A DNA stretch of 64,000 bases from Ceratopteris richardii. Taxonomy: Eukaryota; Streptophyta; Polypodiopsida; Polypodiales; Pteridaceae. Location of the stretch: positions 590,501 to 654,500 of the forward strand of contig MU260073.1 in the NCBI GenBank assembly GCA_020310875.1, written 5' to 3'. Shown in pieces: positions 1-10,436 of the stretch (position 1 is its first letter; each line of letters starts with the position of its first letter). The notes below the pieces were generated by a model, which saw only the letters and a program-made list of their open reading frames with translations, had not been told where the DNA came from and searched no databases. The position numbers were made by a program, and so were the translations under genes.

Positions 1-1997
1 TGACCTTTCAATTGAAGAGGCTCCTGAGGACATGAAGCTGACCCCATGGAGGGCCCTTCAAGGAATCAAGGATGATACATTGATCATATCAACTTTGTCA
101 AGGGTAATCTCGAAGGAGTTAAGCCTCGAGGAGATGGTGACTGAGCTCAATAAGTATGTATGTTATTCTCAGATCCTTTTTCCCTCCTCCCATGCTTCTT
201 GTCTAACCTAGTCTCTTTTATATTTATGTGTCTGTAGTCATAAAGTGTACATGAAGATTCAGGAGGTGATGATGAAGAGGCTGGGTTGCTTTTCTTGGAC
301 AGAAGTCCAAGCAGACTATCCAACCACATCATCCTACAAAGCCTTATCAGAATATTTCATCCTGTTTCGTGATTGGGTAGGTTCTCTTATCAGAATATTT
401 CATCCTAACCAATTTGATGCATTGCATGGCATTGACTTGGGGGCATAAGTCGATGCCTGGCATCGACTTGGGGGCATAAGTCGATGCCTGGCATCGACTT
501 GTGGGCATAAGTCGATGCCTGGCATCGACTTGTGGGCATAAGTCAATGCCTGGCATCGACCTGCAACCAAAGTCGATGCCTGGCATCGACCTCGTGGCAA
601 AAGTCGGTGCCAGGCATCGACTTAGGTCCCTAGGTCGATGCCAAGCATCGATTTTCAGTAGAAGGTCGATGCCTAGCATCTACCCCAACAAGAAATCGAT
701 GCCATACATCCGTTCTTTATGTTCTGTTTGCTGTACCGAAGAGCTCTTCTAATTGTCTTTCCAATTTGTTCTGCAGAAACCAAGGAAAAGTAAGTCTTCA
801 GAGGTACTAGATGATTGCCCCCTTGCATTCCTTGCTCACATTCAAAGAGCAAGGCATGAGAAATCTAGACTGAAAGCGAAGGAGATGGATTTTGATGATG
901 AACCCGATCTTAAATGTTTCTCCAATCCCCTAGACCCCCTTAGGCCTGTATATTACAATGTGTTCTGTAGTGATGTAAATAATATTTGTTCTGTTGTGCC
1001 TAGAAAACATTTCTCCCTTCTCATAGCGGACATACCCTATGGATTTAGGATGTTAGGATCAGTTAATGATGATGAACCCTTCAAACACCCTCAGATTCGG
1101 AAGATGGTCACTGATTTTGCAGAGTTGACTATGTCTCCTCTTTGGAGGATAGTAATTTTCCATAGCAGAGACCAGTCTTTCTCTGTTTCAACTGCTCTGA
1201 AGGCAACATGTCATGCTGTGGAGTGCCTCACTTGGTAAGTAATCTTCTTTCTATCTCCATGGCTTTAATGATGCCCTATGTGGCTCATAGTTCTTTTTTG
1301 CAGGGTGAAGACAAACGTAAATCACACTCCTTTGCATCGGTTTGTGAGCGCCACTGAATGCATTACAGTTGGCTATTATGATGAAGTAAGCAAAAGGAGA
1401 GTCAGGGAGCATTGCAATGAGAATGGGATCTCAAATGTGCTCATGTTCCCAGCCGTTACCAAGAAACTTCGTCATGTAGCTGGGGACATGACTTTGGTTA
1501 ACCCTTATCAGAAGCCACAAAAACTCATAATGAGATTGCTTCAGCTATTTTCCAATGATGATGACTGGTTCCTAGAACTTTTTTCGGGCACAGGTAATTT
1601 CAATTTTCACAATTTTCATTAGTCATTGTTGATTGAAGCCTCTAAGAGGTTTTCTGCTGTTTCAGGAACGACTCTGGCTTGCTCCTTAAAGATGTTCAGG
1701 CACTGCATAGCTGTGGAGAAGGATGATGCTCAAGTGAGCTTCATTAGAATGAGAATCAATGGGCTGAATGAATGCCCAGATGAAGACCAAGAGGTTGGAA
1801 GGAAGCACATTGCAGATACGGAGAGATTCCAACCAGCTTCAAGGGAGCCTGTTCCCCCACTTGCAAATGAACCTGGGGACATGGCTGACCTTGAAGAGCC
1901 AATCTTGGAGCAAGAGAGGCAAGATAGGTGTTCTAATGTGTCAGAGGATACCAATACCCTTGAGCCTGAGGAAAGCTATGATCAGCTTCTATTGTAG
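1..1997 (+). CDS. Bacterial-like DNA methyltransferase, permuted (beta-type) N4/N6 class; 3' part of gene
   Basis: The gene enters from the left edge and ends at TAG 1995-1997. Exons with GT-AG introns and matching phases are 1-153, 238-376, 777-1234, 1304-1593 and 1666-1997. The catalytic-type motif IV (ADIPYGF, near 1030-1050; family form D/N-P-P-Y/W) comes before the AdoMet-binding motif I (LFSGTGTT, split by the last intron). This order is that of beta-class amino-methyltransferases (N4-cytosine or N6-adenine). The segment after motif I (HCIAVEKDD) fits the usual acidic strand. The upstream part (exons 1-2) is helical and unassigned. The tail after about 1770 is acidic and low in complexity. 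No interruption is seen in the visible exons. Enzymes of this bacterial-like class are reported in Marchantia (N4-cytosine methylation in sperm); angiosperms are not known for them. Base specificity, activity and the missing N-terminus cannot be judged here. Confidence 0.8.
418..711. repeat. Intronic 31-bp palindromic minisatellite
   Basis: About nine to ten head-to-tail units with a 31-bp period (unit starts near 449, 480, 511, 542, 572, 603, 634, 665, 695) lie inside the 400-bp intron 377-776. Each good unit holds a 19-bp perfect palindrome, GTCGATGCC-T-GGCATCGAC, followed by a linker such as TTGGGGGCATAA. The units decay toward the 3' side. As RNA each unit could fold into a 9-bp hairpin. 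The array takes up roughly three quarters of the intron. Confidence 0.9.
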
Positions 1998-2667
1998 ATT
2001 CACATAACTCTTGTAAAACACATGAAATGTAAAAGATCATTTTAATGGAAATATAATTTGGAGTTCTGCTTCCACTTGGTGTTCAGCTTGATTTATCTTG
2101 AGCATTTCTCTGATCATGTGTGAATGTTTCTTAGTATAATTTTGTTGAATATTATCTTCTCTTGGGAATGCTTTTGTGAAGTGTATTTCATATTCTGTTA
2201 ATATGGCCAGGCATTCAATGGGGATCTTAACCATACAAAGGGGATGATCTTAATTGCCTTGTTAAAATGCTCTGATTTTTACAACACATGTACTCTAATT
2301 TTCGAGTAACTTTTAATTAGCTATCTTTTGTGCTTGTTGAGGTTATAGATGTAATGAAGGAGCTTCGCGAATTCTTACTTGTACCTTTTCAACTCTAATC
2401 TATTGTCCAAGATCATGATGTGGGATTCTTGGTCATGCTCAACAACTAGTTTTCATGGCAGCAAGAATTTTAGTATATCTATCTTGACTACTTGGGATAT
2501 GAGATCAAGCTTCTAAAGACAATATTTACAAGCAAGACTCGTGATGCTTTCTAGATATTGTAAAATGCCCACTTTTTTGCTTCATATAATGGTATTTAGG
2601 TAAAAAGAAAAAGAGAACATGTCTTTGTTCTCCTTTGTTGTGACTCAGTGTTTCTATTATGTGTGTT
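1998..2667. other. 3' flank of the methyltransferase gene; no gene seen
   Basis: AT-rich sequence. The first ~250 bp are probably 3' UTR (an AATGGAAATATAAT-type stretch near 2043). From about 2240 to 2667 no coding or repeat structure is recognised. The segment ends in a pyrimidine-rich stretch and TTGCAG right before recognisable Copia gag sequence begins at 2668. Confidence 0.5.
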
Positions 2668-4396
2668 GCAGATCAACCTTTCCTAGCTAGTCAGAAGGGC
2701 AAAGGAAAATGGAGCTCTTTTACTAGTAAGCAGAAATCTACTAATTCTGCACAATCAAAGAAGGAAGACAAAGATGAGAAGAAATTTGAAGAACAAAAAT
2801 TGTTATAAATACTATACTGTAAAGCAAATGATCATGTCATTAAGAGCTATCCAAAATTGGCTGCTAAAGAGGCAAAGAAGAAAGAGGCCGAAATGGTTGT
2901 TGCAGAGACCTCTACAATGAAAAGAGTTTTCTAATCTTGTGCAGAATTAAGAATGGGCATTGACTACTGTTTGCAGTTTCCAACCATCTTCTAATGAGTA
3001 GTGCATGTCTCTTGTAGACTTAGATGTTTGGTACTTTGATAGTGGGGTGACCAAACATATTACCTCGCAGTGCAGTTTGTTCTCCTCACTCGAGCCTACC
3101 CCTATAGGGAATACTATTACATGCGCCAACAGCTCCTCTTATCTTGGTGTAGGAGTTGGTAAGATCATTTTGAATACTACTGATGGTAGTTCTTTTACAT
3201 TATCAGATGCTTTATTTATGCCATGGATCAAGAAGAATCTGTTATCAGTTTTGGCCTTAGCCAAGATTGGTTTGGTTGTGAAATTTGTTGATGACAGATG
3301 TACAATTCATGATCTATCAAATGGTGATGTGATTCTTGCTTATGGCATTTTATCTCGTGGGCTATATAAGCTCATAGATTATGAAAAATTTATGAATGAC
3401 TGAGCATGTGCAATACATGATTCTTAGGCTATGTCAGATGCAAAGCTGTGCTATGCACGCTTTGGTCATCTGAATTTTGCTAGTTTGCTACGCCTGTAGA
3501 AATATGAAATGGTGTCCTCTTTGCCCAAGCTTGAGGCACTTGATAAACATGTATGTGAAGGCATATTTTGGGCAAAATGCAGCGTTTCTCCTTTCCAAAA
3601 GATGTTTGAGTTCGAGCTACTCAAAAATTGCAACTTGTTCATAGTGACGTCTGTGGTCCTATGCAGACACCCTCTTTGGGAAACTATCTTTACTTCGTGA
3701 CTTTCATTGATTAATTTTCCAAGCATGCATGGGTATATCCATTGAAAGCAAAGTCGAAGTGTTCATGTGCTTCAAATAGTTTTTGTTTTTGGTTGAAAAT
3801 CTATCAGCATGTAAAATGAGCACCCTCCATTCTGATTGAGGGAGGTAATATATATCTTCTGACTTTAATGCATTTCTGGCTGAACATGGAATAAAACATC
3901 ATTGTCCAGTGCCATATACACCTCAACAGAATGGAGTTGCTGAACGGAAGAATAGGTCACTCATGGAGATGGCGAGGTGTATGGTCAAGAGTCATGCTTT
4001 ACCACACAGTTTCTAGCTTGAGGTTGTTATGTGTGCAACATATGTACTTAATAGGTGTCCCACTAAAGCGTTGCAGTCTTTCACTCCATATAAGGCTTCG
4101 CATGGTCGCAAGCCATCTATTGCTCATATGCATGTTTTTGGTTGTTTGGCATATGCATTAGTGCCTGAAAAACATCGCAAAAAATTGGATGATAAAGCAA
4201 TAAAATGTATTTTTATTGGGTATAGTTATGAAAGTAAAGGCTATCGTCTGTATCATCCACAGACTAAACACATTTTGGTTAGCCGTGATGTTTTTTTGTG
4301 GAAGATGCTATTCAACCGTTACTTTCATGTACTAAGGAGACATCTATTAGCTCCAAAGACATGTATGATACTTTGCTGCCTCTTTTTACAGGTGGA
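2668..4396 (+). mobile_element. Copia-C fragment, left part (gag tail, protease, integrase)
   Basis: Matches the Copia family seen on the other strand at 10134-15293. In order: Lys-rich gag C-terminus and CCHC region (about 2690-2860), protease with YFDSGVTKHITS (about 3030-3075), pre-integrase region (about 3420-3490) and integrase to about 4396 (for example TPQQNGVAERKNRS near 3920-3960, LVPEKHRKKLDDKAIKCIF near 4160-4215). A broken, old copy. It abuts the LTR of Ty3-A at 4396/4397, and related reverse-transcriptase and RNase H parts reappear at 52222, so Ty3-A sits within it. Confidence 0.85.
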
Positions 4397-4924
4397 TACA
4401 TGTCCAATTTTCAAAAGAAATCCCCACACAAATAGTGATTTTCATCACTAAAATCCATTTAAATACCATTTCATATTTTTGTAACTCCATTTTGTTCAAG
4501 TCGAGGAGTCCTTGAGCTTGAGGAGTATTAGAAGTACCATCCTACCAATTTTCATAATTTTTAGACTTTGTTTGAGCCCTCAAATAGGCCCTGGAACCTA
4601 ATTTTTAACTAGGTCGGACACTAGGTCTGGACAAGGCCAAAACTAGTCAAAAGAATATAAAAAGAGCTAGAGAGCTCATTTTTGGGGCTAGCTTGTTAGA
4701 GAGTTATCTTGTTGTAGATTTGAGCTTTTGTAAGAGAACTCTTTTGCAATCGAAGTCCTTCCATTGTTCCTCTTTTTGCTCTTACCTTGTGCACGTGTGT
4801 GTAAGTGCTTGTGTGCTTTCACTCACACACTTGTGCCTTCACTCGCTCGTGGTCTTCATACCAATCCTCATGTCTCCACGGATTGACAAGTAAAGGAGGT
4901 GGTGCTTACACTTGAGCTACACCA
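4397..4924 (+). repeat. Left LTR of Ty3-A
   Basis: Aligns along its length with 51685-52221 (shared landmarks: GTCCTTCCATTGTTCCTC, CTCCACGGATTGACAAG, GAGCTACAC). A TATA-like AATATAAAAAG lies near 4653. It is followed after 5 nt by the primer-binding site. Its outer end meets Copia-C sequence directly. Confidence 0.85.
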
Positions 4925-4929
4925 AATTT

Positions 4930-4947
4930 TGGCGCCGTTGCCGAGGA
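4930..4947 (+). other. Primer-binding site of Ty3-A (tRNA-Asp type)
   Basis: TGGCGCCGTTGCCGAGGA, the motif used by many plant Ty3 elements (for example Athila-like) and complementary to the 3' end of tRNA-Asp. The carrier element at 40405 has the same site. Confidence 0.85.
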
Positions 4948-5240
4948 GAGAGCTTCGAGGACGAGCATTGTGATGGTAAGATAGTAGATTTGCGACGTTG
5001 GAAGGTAAAAAATAGTTATTTTCTGTTATTTTTCTGATTTTTCCGATTTTTCTTCTTCCTCTTCACCATTATCATTGGGCATAGTCATCATCTACTAGTT
5101 CAAGGATCTGAAGACACCAGGCAAAGTTGTCTACCCGGATAACACGTCAGGGAAAATGTTCTTGGTAACAGAACATGATAGACATGTATATACTTGGAAG
5201 AGTGAATTCATTTTCCCTCCAATAAGTTCTAATGTTTCCC

Positions 5241-5520
5241 ATGGCCTCCAAGGAGCAGGATCATCCCAGGCTCATGAAGCCTCGAGGGAAAGAACTAGAG
5301 AGAGACTTGAGGTAAGCTTTACACACAATGTGGGTAGAGACAGATCAAGACTGGAAGGTGAAAGACCTGAAAGAGAGACATAAAGCACATAGGCATCAAA
5401 GAGATGAACACGATTTTGCATTGCCTAGACCCCGAGAGCACCCAAGAACCCTTCGACCCTCTCAAGTGTTCAAGACAAGGCCTATTCATGAAATTTGGGA
5501 ATTATTCAAGTCCCATTTCT
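5241..5520 (+). other. Ty3-A leader end and gag N-terminal region
   Basis: An ATG at 5241 opens a basic, charged frame (MASKEQDHPRLMKPRGK...), and the stretch KTRPIHEIWELFKSHF near 5470-5520 resembles a gag N-terminal region. Right after it the composition shifts to very AT-rich DNA that is unlike the element. Recognisable gag continues only from about 21940. Confidence 0.5.
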
Positions 5521-5927
5521 AATACAAGTGATGGTATTAACTTATAATTTCTATGTTATATTCTTCTTACAAAGATCAAGTCATGAATACATCTTCTTTT
5601 TGTTAAAATGTTTTAAGTTTTCAATAGACAAAAAATAATATTAGTTGATGAGCTTATTTAAAAAAACACCACGGGGAATATGAATAAACAAAGAAAAGCA
5701 TTCAGCCTTGAATTTTTTTTAAATATGAAGTGTGTTATTATCCAATTCAATAATAATAGGTCAATTATACATTATTTGATATATCAATAAATGGTCATAA
5801 AATCAATATCCCAAAATATGATGTTCTAAAAATCAATAAATTGATTTAAATTTAATTGTATAACAAATCTACCCTAATATGAGTTTAGAGCTTATAATTT
5901 AATATAAACAATAAATATATTCAATTT

Positions 5928-6226
5928 GGTCCTAGGTCGCTTGTTCGGGTGGTTGGGCCTCTCACCTCTTGAGGCCGGGACGAGGGTTCAACCCCCATCA
6001 ACACATGTAAGGGACATGTTTAACATGGAAAATTGTATCTTGTTGCTGATGTGCCACCGTTTGTCCTTCTTCACGATAGTTGTGATCGCAATTTAACCCA
6101 GCTATGTAAACCCCTATTCTTATGGGATAAGCTAGGTCCCACGGATACTCTTACTTATACAGTTGCAATTTCAAAGTTAAAGCCCGGAGGAGTAGGCCTC
6201 GGCTGAACCTCCATTTAAAAAAAAAA
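5928..6226 (+). mobile_element. tRNA-derived SINE
   Basis: A GC-richer ~300-bp island in AT-rich DNA. It starts GGTCCTAGGTCGCTTG. An A-box-like region (about 5935-5955) and a good B box (GGGTTCAACCCC, about 5985-5997) lie ~45 bp apart, as in a tRNA-type Pol III promoter. A tRNA-unrelated body follows, and it ends in ATTT plus a run of ten A. A target-site duplication is not evident. The family is not named because I cannot compare it with a library. Confidence 0.75.
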
Positions 6227-6700
6227 CAACCACATGAATTTAGATCTAATTTAACAATACTCAATAATATGCAATTTGACATACTAATAATTGTTCATTT
6301 AGGTGAATGATATGAAAATTATGTCAATACTATGTTGTTTAAAACATGAAAAGATTGTTTCATATAATTTTATAATAAATCTATCATACTAATTTAGAGC
6401 TTTGAAAAACAATCGAATTCAATAATAACTCAAATATATGCAATTAAGGCTACCAATAAATTTTCACTTGGTTGAACAGTCCCAAAAATATGTGGTGTTT
6501 AAAAACACCAATAAAATGCATTATGTTCAAATATTTTAAAATCATTGATATCATTTCTTAAAATATTGTTCAAGTACATAATATGTTTCTCTATCACAAG
6601 GTCTCTGATTTGCAATTGTATTGCATGTATAAGAACGTCTGTTCTTTGAGAAAATCCATCCATAAAGCCAAGGAATCATTGTTTTGGATAAAAATGTTTC

Positions 6701-7301
6701 CTACTCCTCCGATGATTGCCTCCACAGCTTTGGTAGAATTATGTAAGTGCCTTTCATATTCCAAATCACATGATATAATGTATCATAAAAAATAATGGTA
6801 TTATTTCCATCCAAATCTAGATAATTTTTCCAAATCGTGTCCAAGTTTTTATGATGCACAAACTTATATCCGATACGGATATCAGTTTTTTGGCATGCAC
6901 CCTGACTTGCTATAATATGAAATCTTTGATGGTGTTTTGAAAAACATAGTGCAAGTGTTCTTTGAGCTATCGACACTCTTTTTGTGGTCCAAGTCCACAC
7001 TTCAAAAAGATCCATACAAAAATCCAAGAAATATAATGCATCCTTGCGAACGTAATGCGTAATTCTTGTGTTCTCTTCAATAAAATTCATATGATTTTGC
7101 AAAGATTCAAGTAATAGATCACCCCTTTCCTTGTCAATTGTCTTGAGCAAAATGCCATTCATTTCCAGTATCAATACCCTTCTTTCATCTCTTGGGAATG
7201 AAGAAAATCCTTGCTAGCTTCATACATGTGTGAAGACCAGCAAGACATCAATGCCAACCTTGTGTTTTCTTTGTAGTTTATATGCAAATCAGCATTTTGT
7301 T
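6701..7301 (-). pseudogene. FCP1/NIF-like domain gene fragment 2 (pseudophosphatase-like)
   Basis: The exon starts after a TTTTTTGCAG acceptor at 7302-7311. The open part (7174-6701) reads like an NLI-interacting-factor/FCP1 HAD domain: ILEMNGILLK where active members have DLDETL-type motif I, then DLFEVWTWTTK (motif II region), KFVHHKNLDTIW, and NNTIIFYDTLYHVIWNMKG (motif III region). Both catalytic Asp of motif I appear to be replaced, so phosphatase activity is unlikely. At least one frame change separates the first ~40 codons from the domain, so I call it a pseudogene. It lies downstream of a similar domain at 7967-8957 in the same orientation, which suggests tandem duplication. Confidence 0.6.
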
Positions 7302-7894
7302 CTGCAAAAAAGAATTGAAGTTAATTAGATTTATATAAAAATCAATTAAATTGTTTTACATTCTATATTACTTCATAATTAGAGTAATTAAAGATATGTT
7401 TAATTAAGCCATTATCATTTCTCTCAATATTCAAAACTTATAGTGAATTAAAATTGATAATACATAAGAAAATATAATAAAATTGATTTAAATGCATGTT
7501 TTTATATTCATGGGGATTCCAATTTCCTTTTATAGTTTTTCTTACATTCAATATAATCAAAAGTAGACTAAGGCTAGCTAAATGCATGATATTATATTCC
7601 AAAAATAATAAAGTGTAATATAAAAAATATATAAAGAAAATATGAACAATGAAAAAGTGACAAGGAAGTATAATCCAATAACAAGATTCACAAACCAATC
7701 TTCCTCTTCATTAGGAGCTATCTACATGTTTTTTACTTATCTACTTTTTATGGCTATAAGTTTATTTGTGAAGAAAAACAATCTTTCATGGAACAAGGAA
7801 ACTAACATTAAAAAAATGGGTTATCTTCAAACCAATCAAAAGATCTTGAGATAAATTTAATAATCCACCTTGCCGTCAACGTTTTTCTTTATCC
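7302..7894. other. AT-rich spacer between the two FCP1-like units
   Basis: Very AT-rich. No conserved coding signal; small open frames here look random. It probably represents intron or intergenic sequence on the minus strand. Confidence 0.4.
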
Positions 7895-9257
7895 TGCAAA
7901 AGAAAAATTTTATAAATATTGATTGTAGATATAAAAAAAACATTATTGTATGAAGAATTTCTTTACCTATTAAATTAAGGTATGCCTTTTGTAACCTTTT
8001 TATGTATGCCTTTGCTATAACTCCACTTATGAAACAACTTTTTCGATAGCCCAACCTTGTAGCATACACTATTGCATGATTTTCTCTCATGCTTTTATTT
8101 TTGTAGCACATTTGTAACAATTTTAGCTGCTCTTTATTTAAAAGTGGAACACCAAATGTTGAAGCTATTGTTGCTAGATCTCCCTTTTCGATTTCCTTGC
8201 AATTCAATGGAACCTCTAGCTTTGTTGATGCTATTGTTGTATGTTCCTTTTCGATTTTGTTGCAATTCAATGGAACATCTACCTTTTTCTCACTATTATT
8301 ATGTACTTCAGAGTCATCAAAAGAAGATACTCTCAAGTTATTTGAATGATCATTTGATTCACTCAAGATATCGTGGTCTAACATAGATGATGAATTCTCC
8401 ATTGCAAGTTGAAACATAGGAAATATAACATGTTCTTTGATGATAAGTGGTTGTCTGATTCGATTTAGCAAAATATCATCTATTTGGATGAAGCTCAAAA
8501 CATAGGATAGAAGATTACTCGGTACTGAATGATCATGTCTTGCCTGATAAGGGGTAATGTAGATGCAATTTTCTATTGGGATAGAACCTTTGAAAAAACT
8601 ATCATTAATGATAAGTTGATTTGGTTTATATATTTCTTCAATGTGATCCATATAACAATCTTCTTGACTCAAAAAAAGAATATCTTTTTTTCGTATGTTT
8701 CTCAATGAATCTCACATTATTCAAAATATTATTTTTGAATGTGGATGAACAAACACCAACATGAAAGTGTTGAAGAATAGAATCTAAAAATTCAAAACAT
8801 CTCCGACTTATAAATATTCTTTTGTCATCAATGTTTGAATGATTTTTGACATAATCTTTCTCTGATCTGTTCCATCTTATATCTTGGTTGAACAAAAGGG
8901 CATTTAGATCGAGAAGGAGAAAATTGTTCCTTATATGAAGTGGATGATAGATATTCTCTACATATATCAAACAATGAGGATAATAAATACACAATAACTA
9001 AAAACAATGCTTTAAGATAACTTATTGATATATAATCAATAAATGAGTTATAATATGAATAAAATAATTATAATATTACACAATATACTTGGTAAAATCC
9101 AAAAAGGCCTAGCATGTTGTTTCTCCATAACATTAGATAGCTTATCTGATGTTTGAAAAGAGCTTTGCTCATGTAGAGTACTCGTTTCATCCTCGAAATG
9201 GCCAATAAGCTTTCCAATACCATCTTCACTTATGAAATGTTTATTTTTGTTAACATC
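7895..9257 (-). pseudogene. FCP1/NIF-like domain gene fragment 1, C-terminal exons
   Basis: Inferred minus-strand exons: about 9257-9100 (DVNKNKHFISEDGIGK...), 8957-7967 (acceptor ATATGTAG; donor ATAG/GTAAAG), then a short last exon near 7898 with an early stop. The large exon holds an FCP1/NIF-like HAD domain: NNFLLLDLNALLF (motif I, second Asp replaced by Asn), FHVGVCSST (motif II region), SQEDCYMD, and QLIINDSFFKG...NCIYITPYQA (motif III region). A serine-rich linker and a basic C-terminal helix (YKNKSMRENHAIVYATRLGY) follow. One frame shift is visible inside the domain near a run of A. Nuclear FCP1-type regulatory proteins are the nearest family. Function is unknown. Confidence 0.6.
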
Positions 9258-9896
9258 TATAATAAAAAGAAATCCAAAAGATATATATTAATACTCAGTA
9301 CAATGTGCAAACATGTCAATACTTATTTTCTCAATTAATTTCTCTTTATGATAAAAATCCATCTATTAATTTCTCTATCTATCTATTAATTTCTCTTTCT
9401 AAACACTTATAATTAATTTCTCTATGCATCTACTTCAAATAATAAGCTTTTGATTTTAAAAACCGCACAGTTCAATATTTGCATCTTAACCGTACATTTC
9501 GAAATTGTGTTTAATCAAATGCATCATGATTTTAAAAACAATATGTTTCTGATTTTTTCAAACAAAGAGTCATAAATCATGCATATCTATTTAAAAATTA
9601 TAACAGATGAATTTATGCATCATTGATTTAAAAACAATAATTCTTAAATTACTCGAATAGACAAGAGATGTCTAATTTTAACTCACAAACATATGATATT
9701 AACAATAAATAAAAAGATTTAAATATAATCGATTCGCATGACTTTATTCAACAAGCTAAGATATTCAAAATAAAAGTCTTTTGTTCAAGAAATGCAATCA
9801 TCACTAGCATATAAAGAAAAATATACTTTGAAAATTATGGTATTTATTACATTACATGGAATCAATATTTTCTCAAGTTGCTTTTCCTTCTCATAC
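9258..9896. other. Probable intron of the decayed minus-strand gene
   Basis: AT-rich, with no coding signal. On the minus strand it is bounded by a GCAG/GTACTT donor-like site near 9897 and an acceptor-like TATTATAG near 9258. Confidence 0.4.
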
Positions 9897-10133
9897 ATTT
9901 GAAGTACCTGCAATATCTTCATCCATTGTAACAATATGTTCGTTGGTTTCTGTATCATCCTGATTACTTTCTGATTCTTCTCCACTAGGTTGTACATCAA
10001 TCTCAGCGTCAACATTCTCGAACACATTTGTATTATCTGTATCTTGATTCCTGATATCTATATCTTGATTACTGATATCACACCATTGATGCAAAGAAGG
10101 GTCATTCTCAAAAACTGAGGAGCAAATTGATTC
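9897..10133 (-). pseudogene. Exon of the decayed minus-strand gene, part beyond the Copia-A insertion
   Basis: The frame continues from 15294 across Copia-A (five shared bases GATTC on each side). It encodes an acidic, Asn/Asp/Glu-rich linker (ICSSVFENDPSLHQW..., repeats of NQD and RNQD). No domain is recognised. The exon probably ends at the donor near 9897. Confidence 0.55.
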
Positions 10134-10362
10134 TGTTGGAGTTAGACGTCTGCGGAAGCACGCGAACAGCACAAGGAAGAAGAAGAAGCTTGGAGCACAA
10201 CACACAAGACTGAATGTATTACTAGAGAATGTACAAAGATAAGTAGCCCATTAGGGCAATAGGCGTATATACAAGCCGGGGGAAAAAAACTTCCCAAAGA
10301 GGGAAAAAAGTGCCCCGACGATCCTAGAGTGTTCACACACATCACTACCTAATATATCAACA
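10134..10362 (-). repeat. 3' LTR of Copia-A
   Basis: 229 bp, TGTTGGAGTTAG...ATATATCAACA as read on the plus strand. The same family appears at 28255-28484, 37882-38110 and 53625-53844. Confidence 0.95.
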
Positions 10363-10436
10363 AATCCCCCCTGGGAGTGATGCGGTGAACAAGGAGCTGG
10401 CACTCATGTATAAGGAAGTGCCAAGCTATGTGGAAA

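Noticed and set aside
418-711. Open frames through the intronic repeat coding for a repeat peptide
   Set aside because: They arise because a 31-bp unit cycles through frames; the sequence lies in a well-bounded intron of a real gene.
2655-2668. A real 3' splice site (TTGCAG) joining host exon to Copia gag
   Set aside because: Only an acceptor-like hexamer at a retroelement edge; no matching donor or open host exon was found.
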